This document shows positions 61,840 through 64,000 of a stretch of 64,000 nucleotides of DNA, in pieces. The notes beneath the pieces are model-generated. The model saw nothing but the letters and a program-made list of their open reading frames with translations. It was not told where the DNA came from and made no database searches. Position numbers and translations under genes: made by a program. Each line of letters opens with the position of its first letter. Position 1 is the stretch's first letter. The stretch spans positions 177,328,060 through 177,392,059 of the forward strand of contig CM077115.1 of NCBI GenBank assembly GCA_039619475.1, written 5' to 3'. The DNA is from Icerya purchasi (lineage: Eukaryota; Arthropoda; Insecta; Hemiptera; Monophlebidae).

Positions 61840-63760
61840 CTAGATAAAAATCTACCGTTTGTTTACTTTTAATGCCTTCATGACTAGGAATTCACATTAA
61901 ATCAATATGTCAAGTAGATGGGAGAAAGAACGCAGATGAAATAATGTATACGAAGATTGATAGTTGCGGAATGAGTAGGAAAAGCATGAAATTTGACGGG
62001 TACTCGCGAAGTTAAAGATAGCAAAGTGTTGAAAAAAAAACAGTTAGAAGAATAATAAATAACAAAACAAAAAATAGTAATCGTAAAGTTGAAACTAAAA
62101 AAAAAAGATAAAAGAAAACAGGAAAGTTAACGCCCGAGAATAAAAGACGCTGCAAAGCCACTACGTTTCCTAGCGCTATTAGTAAATGGAAAGAAAAATA
62201 AGGGATGGGCGATGATATAAAATTCCCCTTTGATTATAAAACTGAAGGGATTTGGAAGGAAATGATAAACAAAAAATATTTTAAGGGGATGAGAAAAATG
62301 AAAAAAGTTAGAGAAATGAGAACAACTTTTTTCTTTTCTTAGAAGAAGTCATTAAATTTTGAACAGGGAATTTTTTAGAAGTGAAATGTTAGTTTTTAAG
62401 AATGGAGAAGTCTAGTCGTCATAACCTATAAACGTCTGAAAATAAATCGACAACCAAAATAATATCTACGTATAACAGAAGAGCCATTTTGAATCAGAGA
62501 AATTACCGAAATCAAAAAGGATTTAAGAGTATTAGAGAAAAATACAAAAGGACAGAAAATTTGAAAAGTTATGAGGAGACAAATGGACTTGTACAACGAA
62601 ATAAGAAAATAAGAATTATCTCTCCATTTGATTGAAAAGATGGTTTTCTACAGTCTTAGTTTTTTAAGTGTGAAAGAGTTTAAGATAATTAATACGTGCT
62701 CAGATAAAAGTAAACGACTGTTGGAACATACCAAAATAACAGAACAATTATAAGAAAGCTAAATGCACCGTTCAGTGATGGACTAATTAAAACTGAATTA
62801 TAAGAACAAAGAGTGAAAATGATACTGGAGGACTTGGAAGAAAAATAAAAATACCAGTTAAGAAGAATGAATTTTGCAGCATAACGGAGTGTTTTATTGA
62901 GCGTAACAATATTGCGAAAGGAAAAAAAGGCATAACGTCATATACAACGAATAGGGAGGAGAAATAAGAATACAACGAAAAAAATGCGACACGGATGATA
63001 TAGATGTTTGGAAAAGGAAAACCATGGGGACAACCGCGGCGAAAAATGATTTTTATAACATAAAACAGTGACGTAGGAAAGTAGCTGGAAGATTCATCAT
63101 GCAAGAGATAAAATGCATCGGTAGTATATGAACATTCTTCAAATATAGTAAATACAGTAAACGAAACTAAGTAAGACGTTAATTAATAAAAAATTTGTAC
63201 AAGTGAGCAACAAAAGGACTAATACAACTCAACGCACAAATGTTAAAATGAGAAACAATATAATACAAAAAACGCATTATTAAGTACGCCTTCGAACAAT
63301 GAAGAAGAAACAAAGGGAATAGAAGTTACAAAAAAAATTCTTCAGCAAAATAAAAAAAATTACGAAGAAATCGGAAAGTAAAGAAAGAAATTTAATTCAA
63401 AAAGGAGCGTGTCAAAAAATAATTGGGAGAAATTTTTAAATTGAGATCCGGCGTGAGGCAAACTAATTTCAGAACATACCTTTACTGAATAATGTTGAAC
63501 GTAGATATCAGGGAATGAAGAGAATATAGTTTATCGAAATTAATAATAATATAAGCGGAAACGACAGAATTGATAAAAGGTAATACACTAACAACAAGAA
63601 GTTGAAATTAGAAAGACTTTCGGAGAATAGGAATATGAAAAATCTAGGAATTTCCGAAATATGTGAAAATGGAGCAATTCTTTCGAAAGGGCTATTTTTG
63701 AGCTTGTAATGTAAATCTGACTCTTGTATTAGCTCGTTTATGAGCAAGAAAATTTATGAT
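61840..63760 (-). pseudogene. LINE-A fragment: RT and RNase H, heavily decayed
   Basis: RT: 'RRGCPHGFPFPN' (normally GCPQG.PLSP) and 'VYDVMPFFPFAILLRSI' (normally YADD...) at 63030-62900. RNase H end near 61890 reads 'IDLM' stop 'IPSHEGIKSK', where Trp has become TGA. Upstream frames to 63747 are consistent with the linker. The 3' end is missing. Confidence 0.6.
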
Positions 63761-64000
63761 TACAAGTTAAAAAACTATAGTGATAGATTGTAAGACAATT
63801 AAAATCAGTTAGAGTACTGGGAAGTGAAGAAACAATGAAAAAAAGGAAACTCCCCTACAAAGCAAAAGGATGCTATTCAGACCTAAAAATGAACCTAGAG
63901 CTCTTCTTTTCTTTTTAACGGTTATTCATAATACCGTATGTGTATAACACACAGCAATCTTTTTCGCTTACTCACGATTGATATTGTTCCGCCTTATTAT
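63761..64000. other. Window end, nothing recognised
   Basis: No gene or repeat motif identified in the last 240 bases. Confidence 0.3.

Noticed and set aside
1..64000. CRISPR-like arrays, prokaryotic operons or a novel defence system
   Set aside because: Tandem repeats here are satellites or microsatellites without unique spacers, and the gene structure is eukaryotic with introns and LINE/hAT elements.

Overview
The window looks like AT-rich arthropod (most likely insect) nuclear DNA. It holds one recognisable host gene with introns, embedded in a dense layer of decayed transposable elements. There is no operon structure, no CRISPR array, and no rRNA or tRNA gene that I can support. The order of insect is not decidable from what I can read.

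Host gene: on the minus strand, from 53485 down to 44813, eight exons with GT/AG borders and consistent phases encode a Hyccin (FAM126) orthologue of about 491 residues. Hyccin belongs to the plasma-membrane PI4-kinase III alpha complex (with TTC7 and EFR3). Intron 4 (about 3.1 kb) carries a same-strand LINE fragment, which itself contains a second insertion.

Transposon layers: (i) 0-6.2 kb has two related foldback repeats, a relic of an R1-like LINE, and a roughly 2 kb unit bounded by AGGATTCCGT/ACGGAATCCT ends that contains about 4.5 copies of a ~286 bp satellite. (ii) 6.7-13.8 kb has a degraded RT LINE (here LINE-B), a Tc1/mariner-like transposase tail and a DD34D mariner fragment. (iii) 11.5-34.8 kb and 55.6-63.8 kb are dominated by about fifteen fragments, in both orientations, of one LINE family (here LINE-A: RT, RNase H, C-terminal Cys/His motif, 3' end close to TTGACGAGCC followed by A-rich sequence). 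(iv) 29.2-31.9 kb shows a clean nested insertion: a 5'-truncated RTE-like LINE inside a Jockey-like LINE, flanked by AGAG duplications. (v) 42.5 kb holds a 196 bp MITE with 17 bp perfect terminal repeats. (vi) 56.1-61.3 kb has two unrelated hAT elements; the second still has its ends and an 8 bp target duplication.

The stretches 34.8-42.5 kb and 48.3-55.5 kb are mostly AT-rich non-coding sequence with microsatellites, apart from the Hyccin exons. Family names for LINEs are assigned from motifs read by eye, not from database searches. Nothing here looks like a wholly new biological system. The most informative items are the satellite-bearing TIR unit, the nested LINE with its target duplication, the dated hAT insertion, and a possible in-frame cassette exon in Hyccin.
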